A stretch of DNA of 55,149 nucleotides from Candidatus Binataceae bacterium (GCA_015478645.1 JADMIL010000015.1:1-55149); one strand, 5' to 3'. Positions 18,580 through 28,064 are shown, counted from the first letter of the stretch. A program made the numbers and translations. Notes: generated by a model from the letters alone, not told the origin.

Positions 18580-19890
18580 ATGATTGACGCACAACCCAGG
18601 TTTCCGTTCCCTTCGCGCAAACCGCGCCGCCTGCGCGCGATCGCACTCTTCGGCGTCTGCGGGCTCGCACTCGCGCTCGGCCCGTGCGGCATCGCCGGCC
18701 GCGCAATGGCCGCCGATGCGGCCGCCGTGCCCAATTCGGCCACGCCGGCCGTCGCGCCCGTCAACGACACGATCTATTCCTTCGGCGACACCGGCAGCGA
18801 CGACGGCGCGGTGCCCAACGGCAGCCTGACCTGGGACGGCACCGCGCTGTTCGGCCGCACCACGACCACCGTCCAACATCACGATGGCGTGATCTTCGAG
18901 ATCAATTCCGACGGCACGGGCTACGACGTCCTCCATCGCTTCGGCGGCAAGCCCAACGACGGCGCCGATCCGCGCCACGACGCGATGACGCTGGTCGGCG
19001 GTCTGCTCTACGGCACCACGCTGAAGGGCGGCGACCGCAACGACGGGACCATCTTCAGTATCGCCACCGACGGCACCAACTACTCGGTCCGGCACAATTT
19101 CCATGCGCCTTTCGGTGCGATGCCGTATAGCTGCTTGGTCGATTTGAGCGACATTCTGTACGGCATGACCGCGGCCGGCGGCATCAGCCACGGCACGATG
19201 TACCAGATCAATCCCGACGGCACCGGCTACAGCCGCAACTTCAGCTTCCGCGCGAGCGGCGGCTCCGACCCGCACGGCGCCCTGGCGACCGACGGCGCGA
19301 ACCTCTACGGGATGACCCGCAAGGGCGGCGCGCGCGGCCTGGGCGTGATCTTCTCGATCAATCCCGGCGGCGGAGAACACACTGTCCTGCATAATTTCCG
19401 GGGCGGTGACGGCGACGGCGCAAGCACCGACCACGGTAACGTCACGATCGCCGGTTCGACCATGTACGGAATGACCACGATGGGCGGCGCGAAAAGGGCC
19501 GGCGTGATCTTTTCGATGGGCCTCGACGGCAGTGGTTTCACTATCCTGCATTCCTTCGGCACCAGACCAACAAGCCAACCGTTCAATCCCGGCGTGTGCA
19601 AAAATTTGCTTCACTGCGACGGCCGCAATCCCTACGGCTCGCTGCTGATCAATGGTCCCGACCTCTACGGCACGACCGGCAAAGGCGGCAGTTTCGGCGG
19701 CGGCACCGTCTTCCATATAGCGATCGACGGCAGCGGCTACGCGGTGCTCCATTCGTTTTCCGGCAAGCCCGACGGCAAGAAGCCGATCGACAACGTGGTC
19801 CTGATCAACCAAACGCTCTACGGCATGACCAGTGCCGGCGGCGCGCATAACCAGGGTGCCATCTTTGCCGTGCCGGTGGCCGGCGACTGA
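18580..19890 (+). CDS. Secreted GloVer-type tandem-repeat protein
   Basis: A 436-residue exported protein. After a basic N-terminus and hydrophobic segment (about 22-42, cleavage near RAMA-AD) come seven repeats of 45-65 residues, each built as VLHxF...LYGxTxxGG...GxIFxIxxDGxGY. This is the TIGR03803 GloVer repeat, thought to form an extracellular beta-propeller-like structure. There is no C-terminal sorting anchor; the protein ends with the last repeat. Repeat 6 carries an inserted segment with two Cys (GVCKNLLHC). The role, perhaps surface or matrix binding, is unknown. Confidence 0.85.
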   Translation: MIDAQPRFPFPSRKPRRLRAIALFGVCGLALALGPCGIAGRAMAADAAAVPNSATPAVAPVNDTIYSFGDTGSDDGAVPNGSLTWDGTALFGRTTTTVQHHDGVIFEINSDGTGYDVLHRFGGKPNDGADPRHDAMTLVGGLLYGTTLKGGDRNDGTIFSIATDGTNYSVRHNFHAPFGAMPYSCLVDLSDILYGMTAAGGISHGTMYQINPDGTGYSRNFSFRASGGSDPHGALATDGANLYGMTRKGGARGLGVIFSINPGGGEHTVLHNFRGGDGDGASTDHGNVTIAGSTMYGMTTMGGAKRAGVIFSMGLDGSGFTILHSFGTRPTSQPFNPGVCKNLLHCDGRNPYGSLLINGPDLYGTTGKGGSFGGGTVFHIAIDGSGYAVLHSFSGKPDGKKPIDNVVLINQTLYGMTSAGGAHNQGAIFAVPVAGD

Positions 19891-19931
19891 GCCCGCCGAT
19901 CGGCGTCCAGCCCGCGTCAAGCCGTTCGATC

Positions 19932-20750
19932 GTGCGCTCAAGTAAGGTGTCCGATAGATCGGAGATGCTCGATTTGACCAATCCGCTCGAGGCGATTCGC
20001 CGCGCCGCGGCGCCCCACGGCCTCAACCTCGTCGCCGCGCTTCCCGCCGCGCGCTACGACGATGCCGTCGCGCCCGCCCTGCGCATCGCGGCAATCCCCG
20101 CCGACGCCGTGCCCTTCGCCGCGCGATCGATCGTCCTGATCGGCAACGGCGGCGGCGCGTTCTGGCGCGCCTTCACCGACCATGCCGATCGTCATCCCGG
20201 ATGGCGCGAGCGCGCCCATCCGCTCGACGACTTCAGCCGCGCGATTGTCACGCATGAGGTCGCTCCGGCGGCGCAGGCCGCGGGCGCGCGATGCACCGCG
20301 ATCTATCCATTCATCAATGGCGGTGCGACGCTCAACTTCATCGAACTGGCGAAAATCGCCGGCCTCGGCGGACCCAGCCTGCTCGGCGTCGTCGTCCATC
20401 CGCGCTTCGGACCCTGGATCGCGTTTCGCGCCGCGCTGATCGTCGATTGCGATCTCGACGCGCCCGGCCCCGCGATCGGCTTCGACCCGTGTCCCGGATG
20501 CGTCACGCGAAGCTGCCTTGCCGCCTGTCCCGCCGGCGCCGTCGCCTATCCCGCCGGATGGGACATACCGCGCTGCCTCACCCACCGCGTCGAACAGGAA
20601 TCCGCTTGCGCTCCGCGATGCCACGCGCGCGCCGCCTGCGTGCTCGGCCCCGAGCATCGCTACCCCGACGACGAACTCGCCTACCATCAGCGCCGCGCGC
20701 TGGCCGCGATGCGTCCGTGGTACGACGCGCACGTGCGCCCGCCCCGCTGA
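19932..20750 (+). CDS. Short QueG-like iron-sulfur protein
   Basis: About 272 residues (GTG start; an ATG at 19965 is possible). The segment LLGVVVHPRFGPWIAFRAALI followed by CPGCVTRSCLAACPAGAV resembles the C-terminal half of epoxyqueuosine reductase QueG, where a ferredoxin-like cluster motif follows the catalytic domain. Only one CxxCx4Cx3CP motif is clear; further Cys (CLTH, CAPRCHARAAC) could bind a second cluster. It lacks the QueG HEAT-repeat tail and is about 100 residues shorter. A cobalamin-processing (MMACHC-like) role is an alternative. Convergent with hemB, 16 bases apart. Confidence 0.55.
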   Translation: MRSSKVSDRSEMLDLTNPLEAIRRAAAPHGLNLVAALPAARYDDAVAPALRIAAIPADAVPFAARSIVLIGNGGGAFWRAFTDHADRHPGWRERAHPLDDFSRAIVTHEVAPAAQAAGARCTAIYPFINGGATLNFIELAKIAGLGGPSLLGVVVHPRFGPWIAFRAALIVDCDLDAPGPAIGFDPCPGCVTRSCLAACPAGAVAYPAGWDIPRCLTHRVEQESACAPRCHARAACVLGPEHRYPDDELAYHQRRALAAMRPWYDAHVRPPR

Positions 20751-20766
20751 TCCGCACCGCGCTCCG

Positions 20767-21738
20767 CTACTTCAGGCGCCGGGCCACGTCGGTGGCGAAA
20801 TAGGTCAGGATCATGTCGGCGCCCGCCCGCTTGATCGAGGTCAGCACCTCGAGCGTCGCGCGATCCTCGTCGATCCACCCGTTGATTCCCGCCGCCCGGA
20901 TCATGGCGTACTCGCCCGACACATTGTAGGCCGCTACCGGCACGTTGAATTCATGCTTCACGCGGTAGATCAAATCCAGGTAGGGCAGCGCCGGCTTGAC
21001 CATCACGATATCCGCGCCCTCGTCGAGATCGAGCGCGACCTCGCGCATCGCCTCGTCGCCGTTGGGCGGGTCCATCTGGTACGAGCGCCGATCGCCAAAC
21101 TGCGGCGCCGACTCGGCCGCCTCGCGAAACGGCCCGTAAAACGCCGACGCGAACTTCGCCGAGTACGCCATGATCGCCGTCGCGCTGAAGCCCGCCTCGT
21201 CCAGCGCCGCGCGAATCGCGCCGACCCGCCCGTCCATCATGTCCGACGGCGCGACGATATCGGCGCCCGCCCGCGCATGCGACAACGCCTCGCGCACCAG
21301 CAGGTCGAGCGTCGCGTCATTGTCGACGTCGCCGCCGCTCACCGCGCCGCAATGGCCGTGGTCGGTGTATTCGCACATGCAGACGTCGGTGATCACGGCC
21401 AGCCCCGGCACCTGCTCCTTGATCTCGCCGACCGCGCGCTGGACCTCGCCGCGATCGTTCCAGGCCTCGCTGCCGAGCGCGTCCTTGCGCGCCGGAATCC
21501 CGAACAGGATTACCGCCGGCACGCCCGCTGCGTATGTTTCGCGCGCCGCGCGGACCACGTTGTCGACCGACATCTGGGCCACCCCCGGCATCGCGCCGAT
21601 CGGCTTTTTCACGTCGCGTCCGGGACAGACGAAATAGGGCTGGATAAAATCCTCGGGCGCCAGCCGCGTCTCACGGATCATCCGGCGCAGCGCGTCGGTG
21701 CGCCTGAGCCGGCGCGGTCGATTGATCGGAAATGCCAT
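20767..21738 (-). CDS. hemB: Delta-aminolevulinic acid dehydratase (porphobilinogen synthase)
   Basis: A 323-residue enzyme condensing two 5-aminolevulinate molecules to porphobilinogen. It shows the zinc-type Cys cluster [12 protein letters not shown] at about residue 120, the Schiff-base lysines in [16 protein letters not shown] and [13 protein letters not shown], and the [11 protein letters not shown] segment near the C-terminus. Length is normal. It ends the heme gene series on this strand, 104 bases after cobA-hemD. Confidence 0.97.
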   Translation of the reverse strand: MAFPINRPRRLRRTDALRRMIRETRLAPEDFIQPYFVCPGRDVKKPIGAMPGVAQMSVDNVVRAARETYAAGVPAVILFGIPARKDALGSEAWNDRGEVQRAVGEIKEQVPGLAVITDVCMCEYTDHGHCGAVSGGDVDNDATLDLLVREALSHARAGADIVAPSDMMDGRVGAIRAALDEAGFSATAIMAYSAKFASAFYGPFREAAESAPQFGDRRSYQMDPPNGDEAMREVALDLDEGADIVMVKPALPYLDLIYRVKHEFNVPVAAYNVSGEYAMIRAAGINGWIDEDRATLEVLTSIKRAGADMILTYFATDVARRLK

Positions 21739-21842
21739 CGGCGGTTACCCCCCGTCGGATGCGGGATTCGTCGCGCATTATACCGCGCGCCGCGCCCGCT
21801 TGACGATCCCCGCGCGCGACGCCGTTGCGGGCCTTTTGAGGA

Positions 21843-23387
21843 TTACGCGCCGGAGCCGACGGCAAAGTAGCGCACGATTTCGTCGGCCAGCGCCGCGACC
21901 GTGTATTGCGCCGGCTCGGCCACCACGGTGAAGCCGTGCGCGCGCGCCGTCGCCGCCGTGATCGGACCGATCGCCGCCGCTTTGAGCCCGGCCGGCGGCG
22001 CGCCGGCGATCGCGCAATAGTTGGTCACGGTGCTCGAGCTGGTAAAGGTCACCAGATCGATCGCGCCCGCCGCCGCCAGCGCTCGTATGCGTTCGGCGTC
22101 CGCGCCCGCCGCCGGAATCGTCCGGTAGGCCGGCGCGACAATCACCTCGCGCGCGCCATGCGCGATCAGCATTTCGGGCAGGATTGCGCGCGCCACCTCG
22201 GCCCGCGGAATCAGGATCCGCGCCCCCGCGATCCGCGCCGGCCCGAGCGCGCCGATCAGCGCCTCCGCGCGATACTCGGCCGGCACCGCCGCGACCGTGA
22301 GCGCGTAGGCCGCCACCCGCGCAGCGGTCGCCGGACCGATCGCCGCGATCGCCGCCGCGCCAATCTCGCGCAGATCGTGCCCGGTCGCGCGCATCCGATC
22401 GAAAAAACTTGTGACTCCGACCGCGCTGGTAAAGATTATCCAGTCAAACGCGCCACGCTCGGCGATCGCGCGATCGAGCGCGTCGTAGCTCGACGGCGGC
22501 GCCGTCGCGATCACCGGAAATTCGATCGCCTCCGCGCCCTGCGCCCGGATCCGCGCGGCAAACTCGGCCGCGCCGCCGCCGGCCCGCGTCACCACGATCC
22601 GCCGGCCGAACAGCGGCAGCCGCTCGGCCCAGCGCAACTCGGCGCCCAGCGCCGCGCATTCGCCGACCACGATCACCGCCGGCGACCCGATCGCCGCGCG
22701 CGCCGCCTCATCGGCCAGCGTCGCGACCGTCGCGATCACGCTCCGTTGCGCCGCCGTCGTGCCCCACTGGATCGCCGCCGCCGGCGTGGCGGGTGCGAGA
22801 CCACCTGCCGCCAGCCGCGCCAGATTCTCGCGCATCCGCGCCGTCGCCATCAGGATCACGATCGTGCCGCGCGCGCGCGCCGCCCGCGCGAGATCCTCCC
22901 ACGGAATCGCCCCGGCGGAATCGTTCGCGGTCTCCTGATGCCCGGTGACCAGGATCACGAACGATCCGCGCTCGCGATGGGTCAGCGGGATTCCGGCAAA
23001 CGCCGGCGCCGCGATCGCCGAGCTGATGCCCGGTACCACTTCGTAGTCGATTCCGGCCGCGGCCAGCGCCTCGCACTCCTCGCCGCCGCGTCCGAAGATA
23101 AATGGATCGCCGCCCTTGAGGCGCACCACGACGCGGCCCGCGCGGGCCTCTTCGATCAGCCGGCGATTGATCTCGGGCTGCTCCGCCACGCGCTCGCCGC
23201 CGCCCTTTTTACCGACGTAGATTCGCCGCGCACCGGCCGGCGCCAGGCGCAGAATTTCCGCGCTCACCAGGTAGTCATAGACGACTACCTCGGCGCGCCC
23301 CAGCACCGCCGCCCCGCGCATCGTGATCAGGTCGGGCGCGCCCGGCCCCGCGCCGACCAGAAAGACTCTGCCGCGCGCGTCACTCAT
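21843..23387 (-). CDS. cobA-hemD: Fused uroporphyrinogen-III methyltransferase / uroporphyrinogen-III synthase
   Basis: A 514-residue bifunctional protein. Residues 1-245 are a SUMT (CobA) domain with VGAGPGAPDLITMRG, RLKGGDPFIFGRGGEE and GIPLTHRERGS, making precorrin-2 from uroporphyrinogen III. Residues about 255-510 are HemD, with RRIVVTRAGGGAAEF, DWIIFTSAVGVTSFF and LVTFTSSSTVTNY, closing the hydroxymethylbilane ring. Such fusions are common in deltaproteobacteria and Firmicutes heme operons. It lies 41 bases after hemC. The arrangement places the branch point between heme and siroheme in one polypeptide. Confidence 0.95.
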   Translation of the reverse strand: MSDARGRVFLVGAGPGAPDLITMRGAAVLGRAEVVVYDYLVSAEILRLAPAGARRIYVGKKGGGERVAEQPEINRRLIEEARAGRVVVRLKGGDPFIFGRGGEECEALAAAGIDYEVVPGISSAIAAPAFAGIPLTHRERGSFVILVTGHQETANDSAGAIPWEDLARAARARGTIVILMATARMRENLARLAAGGLAPATPAAAIQWGTTAAQRSVIATVATLADEAARAAIGSPAVIVVGECAALGAELRWAERLPLFGRRIVVTRAGGGAAEFAARIRAQGAEAIEFPVIATAPPSSYDALDRAIAERGAFDWIIFTSAVGVTSFFDRMRATGHDLREIGAAAIAAIGPATAARVAAYALTVAAVPAEYRAEALIGALGPARIAGARILIPRAEVARAILPEMLIAHGAREVIVAPAYRTIPAAGADAERIRALAAAGAIDLVTFTSSSTVTNYCAIAGAPPAGLKAAAIGPITAATARAHGFTVVAEPAQYTVAALADEIVRYFAVGSGA

Positions 23388-23428
23388 AAGTAGTCAGATT
23401 GCATCGCCGCTTCGCTTGCATGACGGAT

Positions 23429-24478
23429 TCAAGTCGCTTCGCCGATTAGGTCGCGTGCGCCGCGCGCCAGCATCCGCTCGCCCAGCGCCACACCGATCGC
23501 GACCGCATCATCAGTATTGATCTTGCCGATCGCCTTACCGCTGTTGCCGATCTTGCCGAGGACGCAGGCCCCCGTCAGATCCTCGGTCAGGCTCCGTCCG
23601 CCGTCGGCGCTGAAGAGGATCGTGCGTATCGTGATCGTCGCGCCGTCGGCCACCGCGCGCACCCCGACCGGCGAGACGCACGACGCGCCGATCGTCGCGA
23701 GCATCGCGCGCTCGGCCGCGACCTCGGCCATCGCGCGCGGGTCGCTCAGCGCCGCCACCGCCTCGTCGATCGCCCGCGAACCGCCGATCGCGCCGTCGCT
23801 GGCGCGGCCGTCCGGCCCGTTCGCCGCTGGCGCCGCGCTCGCCATCGCCTCGATCGCCAAGGCGCCCTGGCCGCCCGACGGAATGAATTCGCGCTCGTCG
23901 AGCGGCTCGAGCGTGATTCCGTGGCGCGCGAGTTCGTCGATTTTGCCCAGCCGCCGCAGCCCCGCCAGCGCGAGGATAATCGCGTCGTAGTCGCCGCCCG
24001 CCAGCCGCGCGACCCGCGTATCGACGTTGCCGCGCAGCGGCTCGATCGCGAGGTCCGGACGCAAGCGCACCGCCTGCATCCGCCGCCGCGTGGACGAGGT
24101 GCCGAGCCGCGCTCCGCGTTCGAGCTCCCGCCAGCCTCCCGTCGCACGAGTGAGAAAAACGTCGCGCGGATCTTCGCGCGCTGGCACCGCCGCAATCCGG
24201 TAGCCGGCCGGCAGGATCGCCGGCAGGTCTTTCATCGAATGCACCGCGAGGTCGATACGCCCGTCGGCCAGCGCCTGCTCGAGTTCGCGGATGAACAGTC
24301 CCTTGCCGCCGATTTGCGCGAGCGACGCCGTGGTCAGCCGGTCACCGCTGGTGCTGATTGCGACGATCTCCGCGGCGAGCCCGTCGACCGCCGCCTCCAG
24401 CCGCGCCTTGATCAGTCCGGCCTGCGCCAGCGCGAGCGCGCTCGGCCGCGATCCGATTCGCACGCGCAAGGCCGTCAT
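23429..24478 (-). CDS. hemC: Hydroxymethylbilane synthase (porphobilinogen deaminase)
   Basis: About 349 residues, starting at the ATG at 24478 (MTALRVRIGSRPSALALAQ); the longer frame only reads into hemA. It polymerises four porphobilinogens. Motifs: GLFIRELEQALADGRIDLAVHSMKDLP, LGTSSTRRRMQAVRLRPDL, IRGN-like EPLRGNVDTRV, and the dipyrromethane cofactor Cys in GASCVSPVGV. It carries an extra Ala/Gly/Asp-rich stretch of roughly 20 residues after GALAIEAMAS, making it longer than the usual 310. Sixteen bases separate it from hemA. Confidence 0.95.
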   Translation of the reverse strand: MTALRVRIGSRPSALALAQAGLIKARLEAAVDGLAAEIVAISTSGDRLTTASLAQIGGKGLFIRELEQALADGRIDLAVHSMKDLPAILPAGYRIAAVPAREDPRDVFLTRATGGWRELERGARLGTSSTRRRMQAVRLRPDLAIEPLRGNVDTRVARLAGGDYDAIILALAGLRRLGKIDELARHGITLEPLDEREFIPSGGQGALAIEAMASAAPAANGPDGRASDGAIGGSRAIDEAVAALSDPRAMAEVAAERAMLATIGASCVSPVGVRAVADGATITIRTILFSADGGRSLTEDLTGACVLGKIGNSGKAIGKINTDDAVAIGVALGERMLARGARDLIGEAT

Positions 24479-24494
24479 CGCGCCCCGCGCCTCA

Positions 24495-25823
24495 TCAGAA
24501 TTCCTCGTCGTCGTCCGGGTCGTCGTCAAACCCGTCGCCGGCCACCGCCAACTCGCTGCTGAGCAGCCGCCGCGCGATCTCCGCCGCATGGACGCCGTCG
24601 GCCGCGCCGCTGCGCCCCTCGCGCAGGCCCGAGAGAATCCGATGTAACAGTTTGTTGACCAGCCCGCGCGTCAGCGCCTCGATCCGTTCGCGTTCCGCCG
24701 GCTCGAGTGCCGCCAGCCATGCGCGATGCCGCGCGAGTTCACCGTCGCGCAATTGCTCGACACTCGAGCGGATATCCTTGATCGCCGGCACCAGGTCGAG
24801 CCCGTCGAGCCATTTCAGGAAGCCTTCGACCTCAAGCTCGACGATCTCCTCGGCCTTGCCCGCCTCGCGCTCGCGCTCGCCGCGCGACTCCTGCACCGCC
24901 GCGCTCAGATCGTCGATATCGTAGAGGTAGACGTTTTCCATCGCATGCAGGCGCGCGTCGAAATTGCGCGGCACGCCCAGATCGATCAGGAACACCGGCC
25001 GGTAGCGCCGCTCGCGGATCACGCCCTCGTAATCCTCGGGACCGAGCACCGCGCGGGTCGCCGCGATCGATCCGATCACCACGTCGGCCAGCTTCAGGCA
25101 CGGCCCGAAGTTGTCGAACGGCACGGCCGTGCCGCCCAGTTCGCGCGCCAGCGCGACCGCGTTGTCAAAGGTGCGGCTGGTAATCAGCAGCGACTCGATT
25201 CCCAGGCGCTTCAAATTGCGCGCCGTCAGCTCGGCCATCTGGCCCGCGCCGATCAGCAGCACCGTCTTGTCTGTCAAAGTGTCGAAGATCTTGCCCGCCA
25301 GGCTGACCGCGGCCGAGCTGACCGAGACCGATCCGTGGCCGATCAGCGTCGCCTTGCGCACCCGCTTGGCCACCGCAAAGGCCTTGTGAAACGCGCGATG
25401 CATCACCAGGCCGGCGGTGCCCGCCTCGGCCGATTGCGCGTAGGCGACCTTGAGCTGGCCTAAAATTTGCGGCTCGCCCACCACCATCGAATCGAGACTC
25501 GCGCCGACGCGGAACAGATGGCGCACGGCGGCGCGCCCCTCATGCGCATAGAGCGCCGGCCCGAAAGCCTCCGCCGCCACGCCGCGATCGGCGGCCAGAA
25601 AGCCGCGCGCCTGGGCGCCCGCCGCCGCGGCGCTTTGCCCCACGCCGATAATCTCCACGCGGTTGCAGGTCGAGAGTAGCGCCACCTCGCTGATCGCCGG
25701 CCCGGCCGCCTTCAGCCGCGCCAGCGCCGCCGCGATCTCGCCCTCGGCATAGGCCAGGCGCTCACGCACCGCGACCGGCGCCGTGCGATGGTTCACGCCC
25801 ACGATGAACAGCGTCTCATGCAT
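24495..25823 (-). CDS. hemA: Glutamyl-tRNA reductase
   Basis: A 442-residue enzyme reducing glutamyl-tRNA(Glu) to glutamate-1-semialdehyde, the first step of C5 heme synthesis. The N-terminal catalytic domain has VGVNHRTAPVAVRERL and LSTCNRVEI with the nucleophilic Cys; GRAAVRHLFRVGASLDSMVVGEPQILGQ follows, then the NADPH domain with LIGAGQMAELTARNL, and a C-terminal dimerisation helix bundle. The protein ends in an acidic Asp-rich tail of about ten residues. hemL is not in the window. The gene follows ccsA by three bases. Confidence 0.97.
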   Translation of the reverse strand: MHETLFIVGVNHRTAPVAVRERLAYAEGEIAAALARLKAAGPAISEVALLSTCNRVEIIGVGQSAAAAGAQARGFLAADRGVAAEAFGPALYAHEGRAAVRHLFRVGASLDSMVVGEPQILGQLKVAYAQSAEAGTAGLVMHRAFHKAFAVAKRVRKATLIGHGSVSVSSAAVSLAGKIFDTLTDKTVLLIGAGQMAELTARNLKRLGIESLLITSRTFDNAVALARELGGTAVPFDNFGPCLKLADVVIGSIAATRAVLGPEDYEGVIRERRYRPVFLIDLGVPRNFDARLHAMENVYLYDIDDLSAAVQESRGEREREAGKAEEIVELEVEGFLKWLDGLDLVPAIKDIRSSVEQLRDGELARHRAWLAALEPAERERIEALTRGLVNKLLHRILSGLREGRSGAADGVHAAEIARRLLSSELAVAGDGFDDDPDDDEEF

Positions 25824-25826
25824 CGC

Positions 25827-26654
25827 TTAGCCGAAATTCCCCCCATGCTTGCCCGGCGTCGCCAGGCGCATTCCCAGGAACGATCCGACCAGCACCGTAA
25901 ACACCGCGATCGTCAGCGCCGCCGCGCGCCGCCCGCGCCAGCCCACCGTCAGGCGTGATTCGAGCAGCGCCGCATAGAGCATCCATAGCACCAGCGACCA
26001 CGACTCCTGTGGCTCCCACGACCAGAAATGGCCCCACGTCGCGTCGGCCCAGATCGCGCCCGTGACGATCGCCAGGCTCAGCATCACGAAGCCCCAGCCG
26101 AGCAGCCGATAGTTGATCCGATCGAGCTTTTCCAGGCTCGGCATGCGTTCGTCGGCCGGCCGCAGCGGCCGCTTGGCTTTGAGCCGCTTTTCGTAAACCA
26201 GGTAGACGATACTCACTCCGGCGGCCAGCACAAACAGGGCGTATCCGGCCAGCGCCAGCGTCACGTGCACCGGCAGCCATGCGCTGCGCAGGCTTTGCGG
26301 CATCACGATTCGCCCCCGGCGCGACATCGCACCGGCCACCCCCAGCGTGATTAGTACAATCGAGGAGACGAAGGCTCCGATCACCCGCATGCGCCAGCGC
26401 ACGATCAGCACGCTACCGGCTAGCGCCGTCAGCCAGGCCAGAAATTCCAGCGACTGCGCGATATTGGTCACGGGAATATTGCCGGCCTGCAGCCCGCGCA
26501 TGATCAGGTCGCCGGTCTGCATCGCCGCGCCCGCGCCCAGCAATCCGGTCGCCCAGTCCGCCCGCCGCCCGCGCACGCCCGCGCGCTCCATCACGAAGCC
26601 CGCCGTCGAGAGGGCGTAGCAGATCAATGCGGCGATGATCCAATCGGTGATCAT
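25827..26654 (-). CDS. ccsA: Cytochrome c assembly protein, CcsA/ResC (HemX-like)
   Basis: A 275-residue integral membrane protein with about eight helices. The conserved WWD-type heme-handling motif reads WGHFWSWEPQESWSL, and an invariant-type His follows in HVTLALAGYALF upstream of it. It belongs to the CcsA/CcmC/HemX family; members either carry heme to apocytochrome c or, as HemX, modulate HemA levels. Its position directly before hemA fits both. No CcsB partner is adjacent, so the HemX-like role is a real alternative. Confidence 0.85.
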   Translation of the reverse strand: MITDWIIAALICYALSTAGFVMERAGVRGRRADWATGLLGAGAAMQTGDLIMRGLQAGNIPVTNIAQSLEFLAWLTALAGSVLIVRWRMRVIGAFVSSIVLITLGVAGAMSRRGRIVMPQSLRSAWLPVHVTLALAGYALFVLAAGVSIVYLVYEKRLKAKRPLRPADERMPSLEKLDRINYRLLGWGFVMLSLAIVTGAIWADATWGHFWSWEPQESWSLVLWMLYAALLESRLTVGWRGRRAAALTIAVFTVLVGSFLGMRLATPGKHGGNFG

Positions 26655-26730
26655 TGAAATCTCAGGTTCTTGCGACGCTCAAGTTCTGGGGAACGTAGGA
26701 TCCTTGGCCATCCCGATTGCGGGCAGCGCG

Positions 26731-27492
26731 TCATCGCCCGCTTCCGCGCGCGCTCGCGCCTGGGCCGCTTCCGCGCGCGCTCCCGGCCCCGCCGGCGATC
26801 GCGACGCCGAGTTCGCGCAGCGCGGCTTCGCAGCGTATGCGATCATAGCCGAGTTCGGCCAGCCCGGCGCCCACCGCGCCGCGCATCGCGTCGTTGGCCA
26901 GGTCGAAGTCGCCGCGCCGCAGCGCGTCGCGCAGGCCCGACCGGGCCAACGCGATCAGGCGTGGGCCACGCTCGCCGGCGTCGCCGAGCGTGACGCGCAG
27001 CCACCGGCGCGCCGCCGCCATCAGCTCGATCGTCAACTCATATTCGGGTCCATAGCGATCTTCCAGCTCGGCGCGGATCACGCCCGCCAGGGCCGGACTC
27101 GCGCCGCCCGTCGCAATCGCAATCTGCAGGCCGCCGCGCCGCATCACCGCAGGCGCAATAAAGCTGCACAGCTCCGGCACGTCCGCGACATTAATAGGTA
27201 TACCCGCCGCCGCCGCCTCCGCCGCTATCGCGCGCTCCGCTGCGAGGTCGCCGGTCGCCGCGAACGCGAGCGCCATCCCGGCCAGATCGCCCGGCCGGTA
27301 CTCGCGCGCCAGGCGAGTGATCGCGCCCGCGTCGGCGAGCGCCGCCAGGCCCGCGCCGACCGCCGGGCTCACCACCGTGACGATCGCCCCGGCCGCCCGC
27401 AATGCTTGCACTTTACGCTCGGCGACCGCGCCGCCGCCGATCACGACGCAGCTCCGTCCCGTTAGCTCTATAAATATCGGCAGGTAGGCCAT
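26731..27492 (-). CDS. Precorrin-2 dehydrogenase / sirohydrochlorin ferrochelatase family
   Basis: About 253 residues, starting at MAYLPIFIELTGR (ATG 27492; a slightly earlier start is possible). It has an N-terminal Rossmann domain with VVIGGGAVAERKVQALRAAGA, then INVADVPELCSFIAPAVMRRGGLQIAIATGGASPALA, the signature of the CysG N-terminal/Met8 family that oxidises precorrin-2 and can insert iron to make siroheme. The last 25 residues are a Gly/Ser/Ala-rich tail. It is the first gene of the tetrapyrrole cluster and complements the CobA domain downstream. Confidence 0.9.
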   Translation of the reverse strand: MAYLPIFIELTGRSCVVIGGGAVAERKVQALRAAGAIVTVVSPAVGAGLAALADAGAITRLAREYRPGDLAGMALAFAATGDLAAERAIAAEAAAAGIPINVADVPELCSFIAPAVMRRGGLQIAIATGGASPALAGVIRAELEDRYGPEYELTIELMAAARRWLRVTLGDAGERGPRLIALARSGLRDALRRGDFDLANDAMRGAVGAGLAELGYDRIRCEAALRELGVAIAGGAGSARGSGPGASARGSGR

Positions 27493-27662
27493 CGAACCAG
27501 CCAAATTCTAATCTATCGATTGGCCCGAAACCTAACTGACACGGGCGCGCCACCGGGCCGGACCCTGCGCTGGCCACCCCGGCCAATCAAATCGTCTTGA
27601 TACCTCGATGCCGCGCGTTCAACAATTGCATCCTGAAACCTTCGCCGAAGGGGAGGGCGACC

Positions 27663-28064
27663 ATGGAGCCACCTACCCACGAATCCAGCGGTAGCACGAC
27701 GCTGCGCGCGATCAATCGAACCCGGGGCACTGTGCTCTGTGCGCACCTCGAGGACGCCGGCGGCCTCGCCGGCCAGAGTCACGGCCTGCTCGGGCGCGAC
27801 GGCCTCGCCGACGGCGCCGGGATGCTCTTCGTGCGCGGCCGGCTCGATCCGTTTATGTGGATGCACATGTTCTTCATGCGCTTCCCGATCGACATCGTGT
27901 TTCTCGATCGCAATAACGTCGTCATGCATATCAGTCATCGCTTGCGACCGTGGCGGGTCTCCGCGATGGTCTTTCGGGCGCGCCGCGCGCTTGAGCTCGC
28001 GGCCGGTGCTACAGCGGCCAGCGGCACCGCGGTGGGCGATCAGATCGATCTCGCCCGGAGCTGA
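27663..28064 (+). CDS. DUF192 family protein
   Basis: A 133-residue protein beginning at the ATG at 27663, which has a strong GGGGAGGG ribosome site; a longer upstream frame lacks one. The family core GLLGRDGLADGAGMLF, WMHMFFMRFPIDIVFLDRNNVVMHI and LRPWRVSAMVFRARRALEL is complete. Many DUF192 proteins are exported, but none of the usual signal peptide is visible here. DUF192 genes often lie near pilus or secretion loci; the job is unknown. It precedes the Tad locus by 274 bases. Confidence 0.88.
   Translation: MEPPTHESSGSTTLRAINRTRGTVLCAHLEDAGGLAGQSHGLLGRDGLADGAGMLFVRGRLDPFMWMHMFFMRFPIDIVFLDRNNVVMHISHRLRPWRVSAMVFRARRALELAAGATAASGTAVGDQIDLARS

Noticed and set aside
19932-20750. Complete epoxyqueuosine reductase
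   Set aside because: The HEAT-repeat tail and the second clear 4Fe-4S motif of QueG are missing; kept only as QueG-like.
21906-23393. 495-codon open frame on the plus strand
   Set aside because: It is antisense to the well-supported cobA-hemD gene; Arg-rich and without motifs.
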